From Flexivirga oryzae (GTDB lineage Bacteria > Actinomycetota > Actinomycetes > Actinomycetales > Dermatophilaceae), in the NCBI RefSeq assembly GCF_014190805.1, contig NZ_JACHVQ010000001.1, forward strand, positions 1 to 64,000: a stretch of 64,000 nt of DNA, read 5' to 3'. This document shows positions 35,040-43,378 of this stretch, piece after piece; position 1 is the first letter of the stretch; each line of letters opens with the position of its first letter. The notes below the pieces were generated by a model. The model was not told where the DNA came from and made no database searches. It saw only the letters and a list, made by a program, of their open reading frames with translations. Position numbers and translations under genes: made by a program.

Positions 35040-35968
35040 TCGCGACCTACACCTGGCTCGGCGCGCTGCTCGGGGCAGTCGCCGGGGTTGGCGCGGTGTT
35101 GATCTACGTGGGTCTGCCGATGCACCGCAAGCCCGACCTGAACGCACGCATCGAACCCTATGTGCGGGACGCACCGTTGCCGTCACGGCTGCTGTCGACC
35201 CCGACCGACCGCCTGGACGTCAACCAGGTGCTGGCCCCGGTGCTACGCCGGCTCGGGCACGTGGTCGACCAGCTGCTCGGCGGTGCGACATCGGTGCGGA
35301 CGCGACTGGAGCGCGCGGGGCAGCCGCCGGACCTCGAGGGCTTCCGCGCCCAGCAGGCGCTCTGGGGACTCGGCGCCATGCTGGTCGGTGGTTGTTACGT
35401 CTCGCTGAGTTATGTCGGCGGCGACGGCTCGCCGGTACGAGCGGTGCTGATCCTGGTGATCGCATTCGGCGTCGGGGTGGTGCTGCGCGACCAGCTGCTG
35501 ACCCGCGCTGCGGAGCGACGAGAACAACAGATCCTCGCCGAATTCCCAGCGGTCGCAGAGATGTTGGCGCTCGCGGTCACAGCCGGGGAAGGAGCAGCCG
35601 CTGCGCTCGAGCGCGTCGCGAACCTGTCATCGGGTGAGCTGTCCGGGGAACTCGCCCGCTGCCTGGTCGACGCCCGGTCCGGGTCGTCGTTGCCCGAGGC
35701 GCTGCAGGGCCTGGCCGACCGCACCGGCATACCCAGCCTGTCGCGGTTCGTCGACGGGATCGTGATCGCCGTCGAGCGAGGGACACCCCTGGCCGACGTC
35801 ATGCGAGCACAGGCCCAGGACGCGCGAGACTCCAGCAAACAGCAGCTGATCGAGCTGGGCGGCCGTCGGGAACTGATGATGATGGTGCCCGTCGTGTTCC
35901 TCGTGCTCCCGGTCACCGTCCTCTTCGCCATCTTCCCCGGACTGGACGTCCTCAACATGTCCATCTGA
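35036..35968 (+). CDS. tadC: Tad pilus inner-membrane platform protein TadC
   Basis: The 310-residue protein starts at GTG 35036, overlapping tadB. It shows the same GspF-like architecture as TadB: AEFPAVAEMLALAVTAGEGAAAALERVANLSSGELSGELARCLVDARSGSSLPEALQGLADRTG and ...LIELGGRRELMMMVPVVFLVLPVTVLFAIFPGL at the C-terminus. TadB and TadC likely form a heteromer. The 33-bp gap to the pilin contains AGGAGG. Confidence 0.92.
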   Translation: MIATYTWLGALLGAVAGVGAVLIYVGLPMHRKPDLNARIEPYVRDAPLPSRLLSTPTDRLDVNQVLAPVLRRLGHVVDQLLGGATSVRTRLERAGQPPDLEGFRAQQALWGLGAMLVGGCYVSLSYVGGDGSPVRAVLILVIAFGVGVVLRDQLLTRAAERREQQILAEFPAVAEMLALAVTAGEGAAAALERVANLSSGELSGELARCLVDARSGSSLPEALQGLADRTGIPSLSRFVDGIVIAVERGTPLADVMRAQAQDARDSSKQQLIELGGRRELMMMVPVVFLVLPVTVLFAIFPGLDVLNMSI

Positions 35969-36001
35969 CCCGTCGCAACCCATCGAAACACAGGAGGAAC
36001 C

Positions 36002-36226
36002 ATGACTGTCATCGCAAAGTTGCAGTCCCGCACCAGGCGAGCGGTGTATGCCGCACAGCAACGCGTCGCGGACGCAGCCGCCGACCGTGAGCGTGGCGAT
36101 GTGCCGGGTTGGGTGCTGATCACGATCATGACCGCGGGTCTGGTGACCGTGCTCTGGGCGACCGCGCAGGATGCCCTGACCAGCTTGTTCAGCAGCGCCG
36201 TCAACGGCGTCACCGGGAAGAAGTAG
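36002..36226 (+). CDS. Flp-type pilin (small prepilin-like protein)
   Basis: The 74-residue protein has a strong ribosome site (CAGGAGGAACC) and lies directly after tadC. A charged 30-residue leader ending DRERGD is followed by a hydrophobic helix (VPGWVLITIMTAGLVTVLWA) and a short polar tail, the layout of actinobacterial Flp pilins. Cleavage would be near the Gly in RGD by a TadV/CpaA peptidase, which is not in this window. High expression is suggested by the ribosome site. Confidence 0.8.
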   Translation: MTVIAKLQSRTRRAVYAAQQRVADAAADRERGDVPGWVLITIMTAGLVTVLWATAQDALTSLFSSAVNGVTGKK

Positions 36227-36230
36227 GCGG

Positions 36231-36647
36231 GTGCGGGCCAGTTGCCCGCAGACGGTGCTGCAACGCCTGCGGGACGACGAGTCCGGCTCGGCGGTAGCTG
36301 AATTCGCCCTCGTCGGGGCCATGGTGGTGGTGTTCTTCCTGGCCGCGTTCCAGGTCGGCTTCTCGCTCTACGTCCGCAACACGCTCATCGAGAACGCCGC
36401 GGAGGGGGCCCGGTACGGCGCTCGCGCCGATGCCACGCCGGCGATGGGCGCGCAGCGGACCGTCGACCTCATCACGACCGGACTGTCCGGCCGGTATGCC
36501 GGGCACGTTTCGGCCTCGGTCGAGACCGAAGGCGGTGCGCGAGTCGTGAAGGTCACCGTGAGGGCTCCGCTGCCGATCGTGGGTCCGTTCGGTCCCGCGC
36601 AGTCGCTGACGGTGTCCGGGCGGGCCTATCAGGAGGCACAGCCATGA
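36231..36647 (+). CDS. TadE-like pseudopilin
   Basis: The 138-residue protein starts at GTG 36231. The TadE signature is DDESGSAVAEFALVGAMVVVFFLAAFQVGFSLYVRNTLIENAAEGARYGARAD: an acidic/Gly segment, the conserved Glu at position +5 of the hydrophobic stretch, and a helix-rich region. It is a minor pilin or scaffold of the Tad apparatus. The next gene's ATG overlaps its stop. Confidence 0.87.
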   Translation: MRASCPQTVLQRLRDDESGSAVAEFALVGAMVVVFFLAAFQVGFSLYVRNTLIENAAEGARYGARADATPAMGAQRTVDLITTGLSGRYAGHVSASVETEGGARVVKVTVRAPLPIVGPFGPAQSLTVSGRAYQEAQP

Positions 36648-37129
36648 GCGTTTCCTGGCTGCGCCGGTCGCCCGTTGTCCGCCGCCTGAGCCGTCTCGTG
36701 CACGAACGCGATGCCGAAACCGGCAGCGCGCTCATCGAATTCATCGTCATCGGGTTGTTGTTGACGTTGCCAGTCTTCTACCTGGTGATCTCGCTGGCGC
36801 GGTTGCAGGCCGGTGCCTACGCCGTGGCTTCGGCGGCCCGCGAGTCGTCCAGGATGTTCGTGACCGCGCCGGACACGGCGTCCGGGCAGGCGCGGGCGCA
36901 GGCGGCCGCTGCGATGTCCTTCGAGGACCAGGGTTTCGCCGGACGGGGGAGCATGCACATCGGCTGCAGCAGGCAGCCGTGCCTCAGTCCGGACTCGGTC
37001 ATCGACAGCGTCACCGACCTGGATGTCGACCTGCCGTTGATCCCCGATTTCCTCCGCGGGGTCGTGCCGTCCACGATCCACCTCCACTCGCGGCACGCCG
37101 AAGTCGTCGACCACTACCGCGCGCCATGA
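36644..37129 (+). CDS. Second TadE-like pseudopilin
   Basis: The 161-residue protein starts at an ATG that overlaps the previous stop (ATGA). It has AETGSALIEFIVIGLLLTLPVFYLVISLARLQAGAYAVASAARESSRMF, again with the TadE-type Glu, followed by a periplasmic-like domain with a Cys pair (GCSRQPC) that may form a disulfide. It pairs with the preceding TadE-like and following TadG-like proteins in the pilus machine. Confidence 0.84.
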   Translation: MSVSWLRRSPVVRRLSRLVHERDAETGSALIEFIVIGLLLTLPVFYLVISLARLQAGAYAVASAARESSRMFVTAPDTASGQARAQAAAAMSFEDQGFAGRGSMHIGCSRQPCLSPDSVIDSVTDLDVDLPLIPDFLRGVVPSTIHLHSRHAEVVDHYRAP

Positions 37130-37605
37130 GACCGTTCGCGACACTGCTGGCGCGGCTGCCTCGGCGGGCGGACGACCGCGGTCGCGTCGTGCTGCTGATC
37201 GCCGGGCTCTTCGGGATCCTCGGCATGCTGATCGTCGGCGGGATCAACGTCACCGCCATACAACTCGCCCGGCTGCAGGTCATCGATGCCGCCGACGCGG
37301 CGGCCGCCAATGCCGCTGACGCGGCCGACGAGAGCAGTCTCTACACCGGTGGTGTGGGGTCGCAGCTCACGCTGTCCGACGCGTCCGTCCGGCAGGTCGC
37401 CGGCGCGACTCTTGCGCGGGAGGACCTGCCCGCCCATGTGCTGGGCTGGCAGGTCGTCGACGGCACCGGTGCACAGGATTCCCGCGTCGCGGTCGTCCGG
37501 GTCTCGGCGGTGGTCCACCCGCCGCTGCTCGGCGGGGTGATGTCCGGCCTGTTCGGCGACGTCCATGTCACCGTGCAGTCGCGCGCCGAGGCACACGTGC
37601 ACTGA
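37126..37605 (+). CDS. TadG-like pilus-associated membrane protein
   Basis: The 159-residue protein starts at ATG 37126 overlapping the previous stop. It has DDRGRVVLLIAGLFGILGMLIVGGINVTAIQLARLQVIDAADAAAANAADAADE, the putative Flp pilus-assembly TadG N-terminal pattern, but it lacks the long von Willebrand-type domain of classical TadG, so it is a short version. It ends the operon. TadZ/CpaE, RcpC and the prepilin peptidase are absent from the window. A CGCCCA/TGGGCG hairpin follows at 37607-37623. Confidence 0.78.
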   Translation: MRPFATLLARLPRRADDRGRVVLLIAGLFGILGMLIVGGINVTAIQLARLQVIDAADAAAANAADAADESSLYTGGVGSQLTLSDASVRQVAGATLAREDLPAHVLGWQVVDGTGAQDSRVAVVRVSAVVHPPLLGGVMSGLFGDVHVTVQSRAEAHVH

Positions 37606-37652
37606 TCGCCCATAGGCTGGGCGGCACGACCACACGGAGCGAAGGAGCCACC

Positions 37653-37832
37653 ATGGCCTATTGGTACGACGTCGAGAAGGACGAAGTCGTCGAGTCCGAC
37701 AAGAGCCACCTGTTCCACGGCAACCTGATGGGTCCCTACGACACCGAGGAAGCCGCCCGGAACGCGCTGAAGACCGCCGCGGAGCGCACGGCCAAGTGGG
37801 ACGCGGAGGACGAGGAGTGGAACGACCGCTGA
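37653..37832 (+). CDS. Small conserved acidic protein (59 aa) upstream of prfB
   Basis: The 59-residue frame starts at ATG 37653 with GAAGGAG seven bases upstream and ends at TGA 37830-37832. The product MAYWYDVEKDEVVESDKSHL... is acidic and has GPYDTEEAARNALKTAAERTAKWDAEDEEW, resembling small SPOR-like or step-conserved actinobacterial proteins. Function is unknown. Good codon use, a strong ribosome site and a conserved-looking N-terminus support it as real. A hairpin-rich spacer with GAGCGAGCGCAGCGAGCGA-type repeat separates it from prfB. Confidence 0.8.
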   Translation: MAYWYDVEKDEVVESDKSHLFHGNLMGPYDTEEAARNALKTAAERTAKWDAEDEEWNDR

Positions 37833-37907
37833 GCGAGCGCAGCGAGCGACCACAGGCTCAGGGCGAAGCAGGTCTCCCGACGAAGGAGGGAGGTCTGCGC
37901 AGCAGGC

Positions 37908-37924
37908 GCGGCCGGGGCCGCGAC
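37908..37924. terminator. GC-rich hairpin before prfB
   Basis: CGCGGCC pairs with GGCCGCG around a 2-3 nt turn in the 138-bp spacer between the small gene and prfB. The spacer also starts with GAGCGAGCGCAGCGAGCGA, a repeat type common between actinobacterial genes. No U-run follows. Confidence 0.35.
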
Positions 37925-37970
37925 GCGCTGCCTGCGGCATACATTTTCCGACGCCGTAGGCTGTCAGGTT

Positions 37971-39086
37971 GTGGCTACTGACTTCCCCGCCGACATCAAG
38001 GCACTGCGCACCACCATGGACTCCGTCCGTGAGGTGACCGACCTCGACTCGCTGCGCACCAAGATCGCCGACTTGGAGAAGCAGTCCGCCGCACCAGACC
38101 TCTGGGACGACCCCGAGCACGCCCAGCAGGTGACCAGCAGCCTCTCGCGCGCGAACAGCGAACTCGAGCGCGTGGAAACCATGGACAGCCGGATTGATGA
38201 CCTCGAGGTCCTGGTCGAGATGGGCCAGGAGGAGAACGACGCCGAGACGCTGGCCGAGGCCGAGAAGGAGCTGGCCAGCGTTCAGAAGGCGGTCGGCGAA
38301 CTCGAGGTCCGCACGCTGCTCAGCGGCGAGTACGACCAGCGCGAGGCCGTGGTGACGATCCGCTCGGGCGCCGGTGGTGTCGACGCGGCCGACTTCGCCG
38401 AGATGCTGCTGCGGATGTACCTGCGCTGGGCGGAGCGGCACGGCTACCCGACCAAGGTCATGGATACCTCGTATGCCGAGGAGGCCGGCCTCAAATCCGC
38501 GACCTTCGAGGTCAATGTGCCCTATGCCTACGGAAACCTGCAGGTCGAGGCCGGTACGCACCGGCTGGTGCGGATCAGCCCGTTCGACAACCAGGGGCGG
38601 CGGCAGACGTCGTTCGCCGCGGTCGAGGTGGTGCCGCTGATCGAGCAGACCGACTCCATCGAGATCCCCGACAACGAGTTGAAGATCGACGTCTTCCGCT
38701 CCTCCGGTCCGGGTGGTCAGAGCGTCAACACGACCGACTCGGCCGTGCGGATGACGCACCTGCCGACCGGCATCGTCGTCTCGATGCAGAACGAGAAGTC
38801 GCAGATCCAGAACCGCGCCGCCGCCCTGCGCGTCATGCAGTCGCGGCTGTTGCTGCTTCGCCGGGAGCAGGAAGCAGCGGAGAAGAAGGAATTGGCCGGC
38901 GACATCAAGGCCAGCTGGGGTGACCAGATGCGCTCCTACGTGCTGCACCCCTACCAGATGGTCAAGGACCTGCGTACCGAGTTCGAGGTCGGCAAGACCG
39001 ATGCGGTGTTCGACGGAGACATCGACGACTTCATCGAGGCAGGCGTCCGGTGGAAGCGAAGCCAGGAGAAGGCGCACGCGGAGTGA
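37971..39086 (+). CDS. prfB: Peptide chain release factor 2
   Basis: The 371-residue RF2 starts at GTG 37971 and needs no programmed frameshift. TAGGCT at 37957-37962 would place the transcript start at or next to the GTG, so it may be leaderless. It has the stop-codon recognition tripeptide SPF (RLVRISPFDNQGRRQTSFA) and the peptidyl-hydrolysis motif GPGGQSVNTTDSAVR (GGQ near residue 249). It terminates at UGA and UAA. A 51-bp tandem array follows its stop. Confidence 0.96.
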   Translation: MATDFPADIKALRTTMDSVREVTDLDSLRTKIADLEKQSAAPDLWDDPEHAQQVTSSLSRANSELERVETMDSRIDDLEVLVEMGQEENDAETLAEAEKELASVQKAVGELEVRTLLSGEYDQREAVVTIRSGAGGVDAADFAEMLLRMYLRWAERHGYPTKVMDTSYAEEAGLKSATFEVNVPYAYGNLQVEAGTHRLVRISPFDNQGRRQTSFAAVEVVPLIEQTDSIEIPDNELKIDVFRSSGPGGQSVNTTDSAVRMTHLPTGIVVSMQNEKSQIQNRAAALRVMQSRLLLLRREQEAAEKKELAGDIKASWGDQMRSYVLHPYQMVKDLRTEFEVGKTDAVFDGDIDDFIEAGVRWKRSQEKAHAE

Positions 39087-39092
39087 GCGTGG

Positions 39093-39449
39093 CGTCTCGC
39101 CGGGGATCCGGGCTTGGCGCGTGCGTAGGTCGCCCCAGGGGGGAGCTGTGACCGGGATCCGGGCCTGGCGCGTGCCGGAGTCCCCACTGGGGTGAGGTAT
39201 GACCGGGATCGGGGCTTTGCGCGTGCCGGAGTCCCCACTGGGGAGAGGTATGACCGGGATCCGGGCCTGGCGCGTGCGTAGGTCGCCCCAGGGGAGAGGT
39301 ATGACCGGGGTCCGGGCCTGGCGCGTGCCGGAGTCCACACTGGGGTGAGGTATGACCGGGATTCGGGCCTGACGCGTGCGTAGGTCGCCCCAGGGGAGAG
39401 GTATGACCGGGATCCGGGCCTGACGCGTGCCGGAGTCCCCACTGGGGTG
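39093..39449. repeat. Tandem array of 51-bp units between prfB and ftsE
   Basis: Units begin at 39144, 39195, 39246, 39297, 39348 and 39399, exactly 51 bp apart, with a degenerate first unit at 39093 and a seventh start at 39450 that soon diverges. Most units begin AGGTATGACCGGG. The second half alternates between two types, GTGCCGGAGTCCCCACTGGGG and GTGCGTAGGTCGCCCCAGGG. Because 51 is a multiple of 3, long open frames cross it on the minus strand, but none looks coding. 39450-39604 holds only the ftsE promoter region. Confidence 0.95.
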
Positions 39450-39604
39450 AGGTATGACCCCCGCCCCCGCCCGACCATCCGTGTGGCCGCTGAGGATCCT
39501 GGGGAATTTGAGACTTGTGGGCGCGCCTGAGCGATCGTGAACGACGCTCGGCATACCGTTGTGCGGCCAGTGACCTGTGACCCCGAAAAGGCCTTCTGCC
39601 CCAG

Positions 39605-40354
39605 ATGATTCGACTCGAACACGTCACCAAGCGGTATGCCTCCGGCGGCGCCGCTGCACTCGACGACGTCAGCTGTGACATCGACCGGGGTGAATTCGTC
39701 TTCGTCGTCGGCGCGTCCGGGTCGGGGAAATCGACCATGATGCGGCTGATCACCCGCGAGATCACGCCCAGCGCGGGCTCCGTCCTGGTCGCCGGCCGCG
39801 AGCTGGTGCCGATGCCGCAGCGCAAGGTCCCGACGCTGCGTCGCGAGATCGGGGTCGTCTTCCAGGACTTCCGGTTGCTGGAGGGCAAGACCGTCTACCA
39901 GAACGTCGCGTTCGTGTTGCGCGTGCTCGGCAGCAAGCGCCACCAGATCAAGCAACTGGTCCCCGAGACCCTCGATCTCGTGGGTCTGGACGGTATGGCG
40001 AGCCGGTTGCCGCACGAACTGTCCGGCGGCGAGCAGCAGCGGGTGGCGATCGCACGTGCTGTGGTGAAGAAGCCGCCGATCCTGCTGGCCGACGAGCCGA
40101 CCGGCAACCTCGACCCGGAGACCAGTGCGGAGATCGTGAAAGTCCTCGACCGGATCAACAAGACCGGCACCACCGTGGTGATGGCCACCCACGACCAGGG
40201 GATCGTCGACGTCTTCAAGAAGCGGGTGCTGGAGTTGAAGGACGGCGAACTCGTCCGCGACGAGGCCGAGGGCGGCTACAACCGGGACGAGACCCGCGAA
40301 CGCGAGCGGGCCGCCGAACGCGCGGCCCGGGCGCTCGAGCAGGGCGAGGACTGA
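39605..40354 (+). CDS. ftsE: Cell-division ABC ATPase FtsE
   Basis: The 249-residue ATPase has Walker A (GASGSGKSTMMR), Q-loop (VFQDFRLLEGKTVYQN), signature (LSGGEQQRVAIARA), Walker B (ILLADEPTGNLD) and the H-loop (MATHDQ). It starts at ATG 39605. With FtsX it forms the membrane complex that activates cell-wall hydrolases at the septum. The C-terminal tail is Arg/Glu-rich. ftsX begins 4 bp after its stop. Confidence 0.96.
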   Translation: MIRLEHVTKRYASGGAAALDDVSCDIDRGEFVFVVGASGSGKSTMMRLITREITPSAGSVLVAGRELVPMPQRKVPTLRREIGVVFQDFRLLEGKTVYQNVAFVLRVLGSKRHQIKQLVPETLDLVGLDGMASRLPHELSGGEQQRVAIARAVVKKPPILLADEPTGNLDPETSAEIVKVLDRINKTGTTVVMATHDQGIVDVFKKRVLELKDGELVRDEAEGGYNRDETRERERAAERAARALEQGED

Positions 40355-40358
40355 TCCC

Positions 40359-41279
40359 GTGCGCCTGACATTCCTGCTCGGCGAGGTCGGCAACGGGTTC
40401 CGCCGCAACGCCTCGATGATCATCTCCGTCGTGCTGGTCTCGATGGTCTCGCTCTTCTTCCTCGGGGCCGGGCTGCTCGCCCAGCGCGAGGTGAGCGTCG
40501 CCAAGGGGTTCTGGTACGACAAGGTCCAGGTCTCGATCTTCTTCTGCACCGACCAGTCCACCGGTGTCCAGTCGTGCACCGACGGTGCCGCGACCCAGGC
40601 GCAGAAGGACCAGGTCAAGAGCCAGCTGGACGGCATGGAACCGCTCGTCGAGCACGTCTACTACGAGAGCTCGCAGCAGGCCTACGACCGCTTCAAGAAG
40701 CAGTTCCGGGGCAGCCCCTACCTCTCGGACGTGACCGCCGACGCGATGCCCTCGTCATACCGGGTGAAACTCTCCGACCCGAACAAGTACAACGAGATCG
40801 TCGCGTCCTTCGAGGGACAGCAGGGCGTGGAGGCGGTGAGCGACCAGAGCAACGTCCTGTCCACCTTCTTCAAACTGCTGCACGTCATCAGTGTCGGTGC
40901 GGTCGCGCTCGCCGTCGTCATGGTCATCTGCGCGATCCTGCTGATCACCACCACGATCCGCCAGGTCGCCTACACCCGGCGCCGACAGGTCAGCATCATG
41001 CGGCTGGTCGGTGCGTCGTCGACCGTCATCTACCTGCCGTTCGTCATCGAGATCCTGCTCGCCACGTTGATCGGTGCCGCGCTCGCGGTGGGACTGCTCT
41101 GGGCACTCGTCCACTACGGGGTCGAGGGCCTGTTCAACGACTCGGGGTCCACCGGGACCCTTGTCAGCATGATCAGCACCGCCGACGTCTGGGACTTCGC
41201 GCCCTGGCTGTTCGCCGGTGCTGTCGTGATCGCCCTTGCCACGGCGTGGATCACCCTGCGCCGCTACCTGCGAGTCTGA
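40359..41279 (+). CDS. ftsX: Cell-division membrane protein FtsX
   Basis: The 306-residue protein starts at GTG 40359. It has one N-terminal membrane helix (SMIISVVLVSMVSLFFLGAGLL), an extracellular domain of about 110 residues with two Cys (FFCTDQSTGVQSC), and three C-terminal helices (VGAVALAVVMVICAILLI, IYLPFVIEILLATLIGAALAVGLL, APWLFAGAVVIALATAWI). It signals FtsE ATPase activity to an extracellular peptidoglycan hydrolase, very probably the M23 protein encoded 10 bp downstream. Confidence 0.95.
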   Translation: MRLTFLLGEVGNGFRRNASMIISVVLVSMVSLFFLGAGLLAQREVSVAKGFWYDKVQVSIFFCTDQSTGVQSCTDGAATQAQKDQVKSQLDGMEPLVEHVYYESSQQAYDRFKKQFRGSPYLSDVTADAMPSSYRVKLSDPNKYNEIVASFEGQQGVEAVSDQSNVLSTFFKLLHVISVGAVALAVVMVICAILLITTTIRQVAYTRRRQVSIMRLVGASSTVIYLPFVIEILLATLIGAALAVGLLWALVHYGVEGLFNDSGSTGTLVSMISTADVWDFAPWLFAGAVVIALATAWITLRRYLRV

Positions 41280-41289
41280 GGAGTCAGGT

Positions 41290-42651
41290 ATGTCGTTTCG
41301 CGATCGCACCGGACGTCGTCGTGGCCGACTGCTGGCAGCCGGCTGCGCGCTGGCGGTGATGTGCACCGCCATCGCCGGACCCGCCACAGCGGACAGCGTC
41401 GACAACAAGAAGAAGAAGGTCGACGGCAGCATCGCCAGCACGCAACGCAACCTGGACGACACGTCGGCGGCGCTGGTCAGGGTCAACAAGCAGCTGGTGT
41501 CGACCAACAAGAAGGTCGCCGCAGCACAGAAGAAGCTCAAGAGCGCCGACGCCACACTGACCGCGGCCAACAACCACCTCAGTGACATGAACTCCCAGCT
41601 GGCCATCGCCAAGGCCGACGAGACCAAGAACAAGACGGCGCTGAGGACCAACAAGGTCGCCGAGGCCAAGTCCAAGAAGATGGTCGGTGGCATCGCCCGG
41701 CAGAGCTACATGTCCGGCGGGCTCGGCAACCTGCAACTCACCCTCAACATCCTCACCAGCAACGGCGACGTCACCTCCGAGCTGTCGGTCGCCGACATGG
41801 TCATGCGCCAGCAGAGCGGCGTGCTCACCAAGTTGTCGAGTGAGCGTGCGGCGGGTACGGCGGCCAACGACCGGCTCGGCGCCGCCCGCCGCCGCATCGC
41901 GACGCTGACCATCAAGGCGCAGAACGCCCAGACCGCCGCCAAAAAGGCGAAGACGAAGGCAACCACCGCCCGCGACAACGTGGTGAAGCTGCAGCAGAAG
42001 CAACGCAAGGCCAAGAAGGCGCTCGCCCATCAGAAGACGATCGAGCTGGCCAGCCTGAAGACGCAGAAGAAGGAGTCCGCGCGGCTGGCGGCGATCATCC
42101 GCAAGCGCAACATCGCCGCGGCGAAGGCGGCCAAGCGCGCCCGGGAGACCGCCACCCGCAAGGCCACACCACCACCCGCACCACCCAGCACCGGTAGCGG
42201 CAGTAGCAGCGGTGGCAGTTCCGGCGGCTCCAGCACCGCCACCAGTCGCGGCGTGTTGGTGGCGCCCGGTGCGATCGGGTCGATCGTGTCCGGCTTCGGC
42301 GAACGCCTCAACCCGGTCCTGCACGTGTGGATGCTGCACGCCGGCGACGACTTCCCCTACCCGTGCGGCACACCGGTGCACGCGGCCGGTTCGGGCACCG
42401 TCGTGCAGACCGGCTGGGACAGCGCCGGCGGCAACTTCGTGCTGATCGACCACGGCTACCGGGACGGCGTCAACCTGGCCAGCTACTACGCGCACTTCGA
42501 GCGATCGGCGGTCGTGCACGCCGGGCAACACGTCAGCACCGGCCAGCTGATCGGCTACTCGGGCACCACCGGCCGCTCGACCGGCTGCCACATGCACTTC
42601 GGTGTGCTGGCCAACGGTCGCTGGGTCAACCCCATCCCCTGGATCTCCTGA
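41290..42651 (+). CDS. Secreted coiled-coil M23 peptidase (FtsEX-linked)
   Basis: The 453-residue protein starts at ATG 41290. It has a signal peptide (RRGRLLAAGCALAVMCTAIAGPATA), a long Lys/Ala-rich coiled coil (about residues 35-280), a Ser/Gly linker (SGSSSGGSSGGSS) and a C-terminal M23 domain with the metal ligands in LHAGDDFPYP and CHMHFGV. All catalytic residues for cleaving peptide cross-links are present. Position after ftsX and its coiled-coil region match EnvC/RipC-like hydrolases controlled by FtsEX. A 38-bp repeat begins 17 bp after its stop. Confidence 0.92.
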   Translation: MSFRDRTGRRRGRLLAAGCALAVMCTAIAGPATADSVDNKKKKVDGSIASTQRNLDDTSAALVRVNKQLVSTNKKVAAAQKKLKSADATLTAANNHLSDMNSQLAIAKADETKNKTALRTNKVAEAKSKKMVGGIARQSYMSGGLGNLQLTLNILTSNGDVTSELSVADMVMRQQSGVLTKLSSERAAGTAANDRLGAARRRIATLTIKAQNAQTAAKKAKTKATTARDNVVKLQQKQRKAKKALAHQKTIELASLKTQKKESARLAAIIRKRNIAAAKAAKRARETATRKATPPPAPPSTGSGSSSGGSSGGSSTATSRGVLVAPGAIGSIVSGFGERLNPVLHVWMLHAGDDFPYPCGTPVHAAGSGTVVQTGWDSAGGNFVLIDHGYRDGVNLASYYAHFERSAVVHAGQHVSTGQLIGYSGTTGRSTGCHMHFGVLANGRWVNPIPWIS

Positions 42652-42667
42652 CCACCGCACGTTTCGG

Positions 42668-42705
42668 GTATGCCGGGCGCGCGCCATACGACGCGATCGG
42701 CATAC
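42668..42705 (+). repeat. 38-bp GTATGCCG...CGGCATAC element, copy A
   Basis: Ends are the inverted pair GTATGCCG / CGGCATAC. Inside lie the palindrome GGCGCGCGCC and a third core copy CGCCATAC, so three GTATGNCG cores occur in 38 bp. It is identical to copy B and nearly identical to copy C (9564-9601, opposite orientation), with TTTCGG on its left as in copy C. It follows the M23 gene stop. Confidence 0.85.
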
Positions 42706-42729
42706 CGGGGAGGCGGCGGTGTCTAATGG

Positions 42730-42767
42730 GTATGCCGGGCGCGCGCCATACGACGCGATCGGCATAC
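42730..42767 (+). repeat. 38-bp GTATGCCG...CGGCATAC element, copy B
   Basis: It is an exact copy of the unit at 42668-42705, starting 62 bp after that unit's start, with a 24-bp spacer. The pair occupies the M23/smpB spacer (42652-42822). Confidence 0.85.
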
Positions 42768-42810
42768 TGAACGACGCGGTGGCGCGAAAAACCCGGTTGC
42801 GACCGCTTCG

Positions 42811-42816
42811 TAGACT
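42811..42816 (+). promoter_or_regulatory. Putative -10 (TAGACT) of leaderless smpB
   Basis: TAGACT ends 7 bp before the smpB ATG, placing transcription start on the start codon. No Shine-Dalgarno is present. Confidence 0.5.
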
Positions 42817-42822
42817 GTCCGA

Positions 42823-43335
42823 ATGGCCAAGAAAGCGAAGAAGTCCACCAAGGACGAGCCGACCAAGAAGGTCGTGGCCACCAACCGCAAGGCGCGCCAC
42901 GACTACCTGATCGAGGACACGATCGAGGCGGGACTGGTGCTGACCGGCACAGAGGTCAAGAGCCTGCGGATGGGCCGCGCGTCCCTGGTCGACGGCTACG
43001 CCGACGAACGGCACGGCGAACTCTGGCTGGAGAACGTCCACATCCCCGAATACATCAACGGCAACTGGACCAACCACGCCACCAGGCGTCGCCGCAAGCT
43101 GCTCATGCACCGGCACGAGATCGACAAACTGCTCGGCAAGTCGCAGGAGGCGGGCCACACGCTCATCCCGTTGTCGCTCTACTTCGTCGACGGGCGCGTC
43201 AAGGTCGAGATCGCACTGGCCAAGGGTAAGCGGCAGTACGACAAGCGACAGGCACTGCGGGAGCGGCAGGACAACCGCGAGGCCGAGCGGGCGATGTCGC
43301 GTGCGGTGCGCCGCGCGCATGTCCAGTCGCGGTGA
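42823..43335 (+). CDS. smpB: tmRNA-binding protein SmpB
   Basis: The 170-residue protein has the SmpB core: ATNRKARHDYLIEDTIEAGLVLTGTEVKSLR, LWLENVHIPEYINGN, TRRRRKLLMHRHEIDKLLG, TLIPLSLYFVDGRVKVEIALAKGKRQYDKRQ and a basic C-terminal tail (RQDNREAERAMSRAVRRAH). It carries tmRNA to stalled ribosomes. Its N-terminus is Lys-rich and slightly longer than in E. coli. No tmRNA gene lies within the next 44 bp before the following gene, so ssrA is elsewhere. Confidence 0.96.
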   Translation: MAKKAKKSTKDEPTKKVVATNRKARHDYLIEDTIEAGLVLTGTEVKSLRMGRASLVDGYADERHGELWLENVHIPEYINGNWTNHATRRRRKLLMHRHEIDKLLGKSQEAGHTLIPLSLYFVDGRVKVEIALAKGKRQYDKRQALRERQDNREAERAMSRAVRRAHVQSR

Positions 43336-43366
43336 CTATTCTTCGGCAATTTTCAGTCCGCCGACT

Positions 43367-43372
43367 TACGAT
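43367..43372 (+). promoter_or_regulatory. Putative -10 (TACGAT) for the LolA-like gene
   Basis: TACGAT ends 7 bp before ATG 43379 and no ribosome site is seen, suggesting another leaderless start. Confidence 0.45.
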
Positions 43373-43378
43373 CGATGG

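Noticed and set aside
39093..39449. Possible CRISPR array
   Set aside because: Units are 51-bp direct tandem copies, not repeats separated by unrelated spacers.
38951..40636. 561-residue minus-strand open frame crossing the 51-bp array and ftsE
   Set aside because: It is open because the repeat length is a multiple of three and GC-rich DNA has few stops. It runs antisense to ftsE, which is clearly real.
41284..43320. 678-residue minus-strand frame opposite M23 and smpB
   Set aside because: It is antisense to two firmly identified genes.
43336..43378. tmRNA gene next to smpB
   Set aside because: Only 43 bp separate smpB and the next gene, too short for tmRNA.
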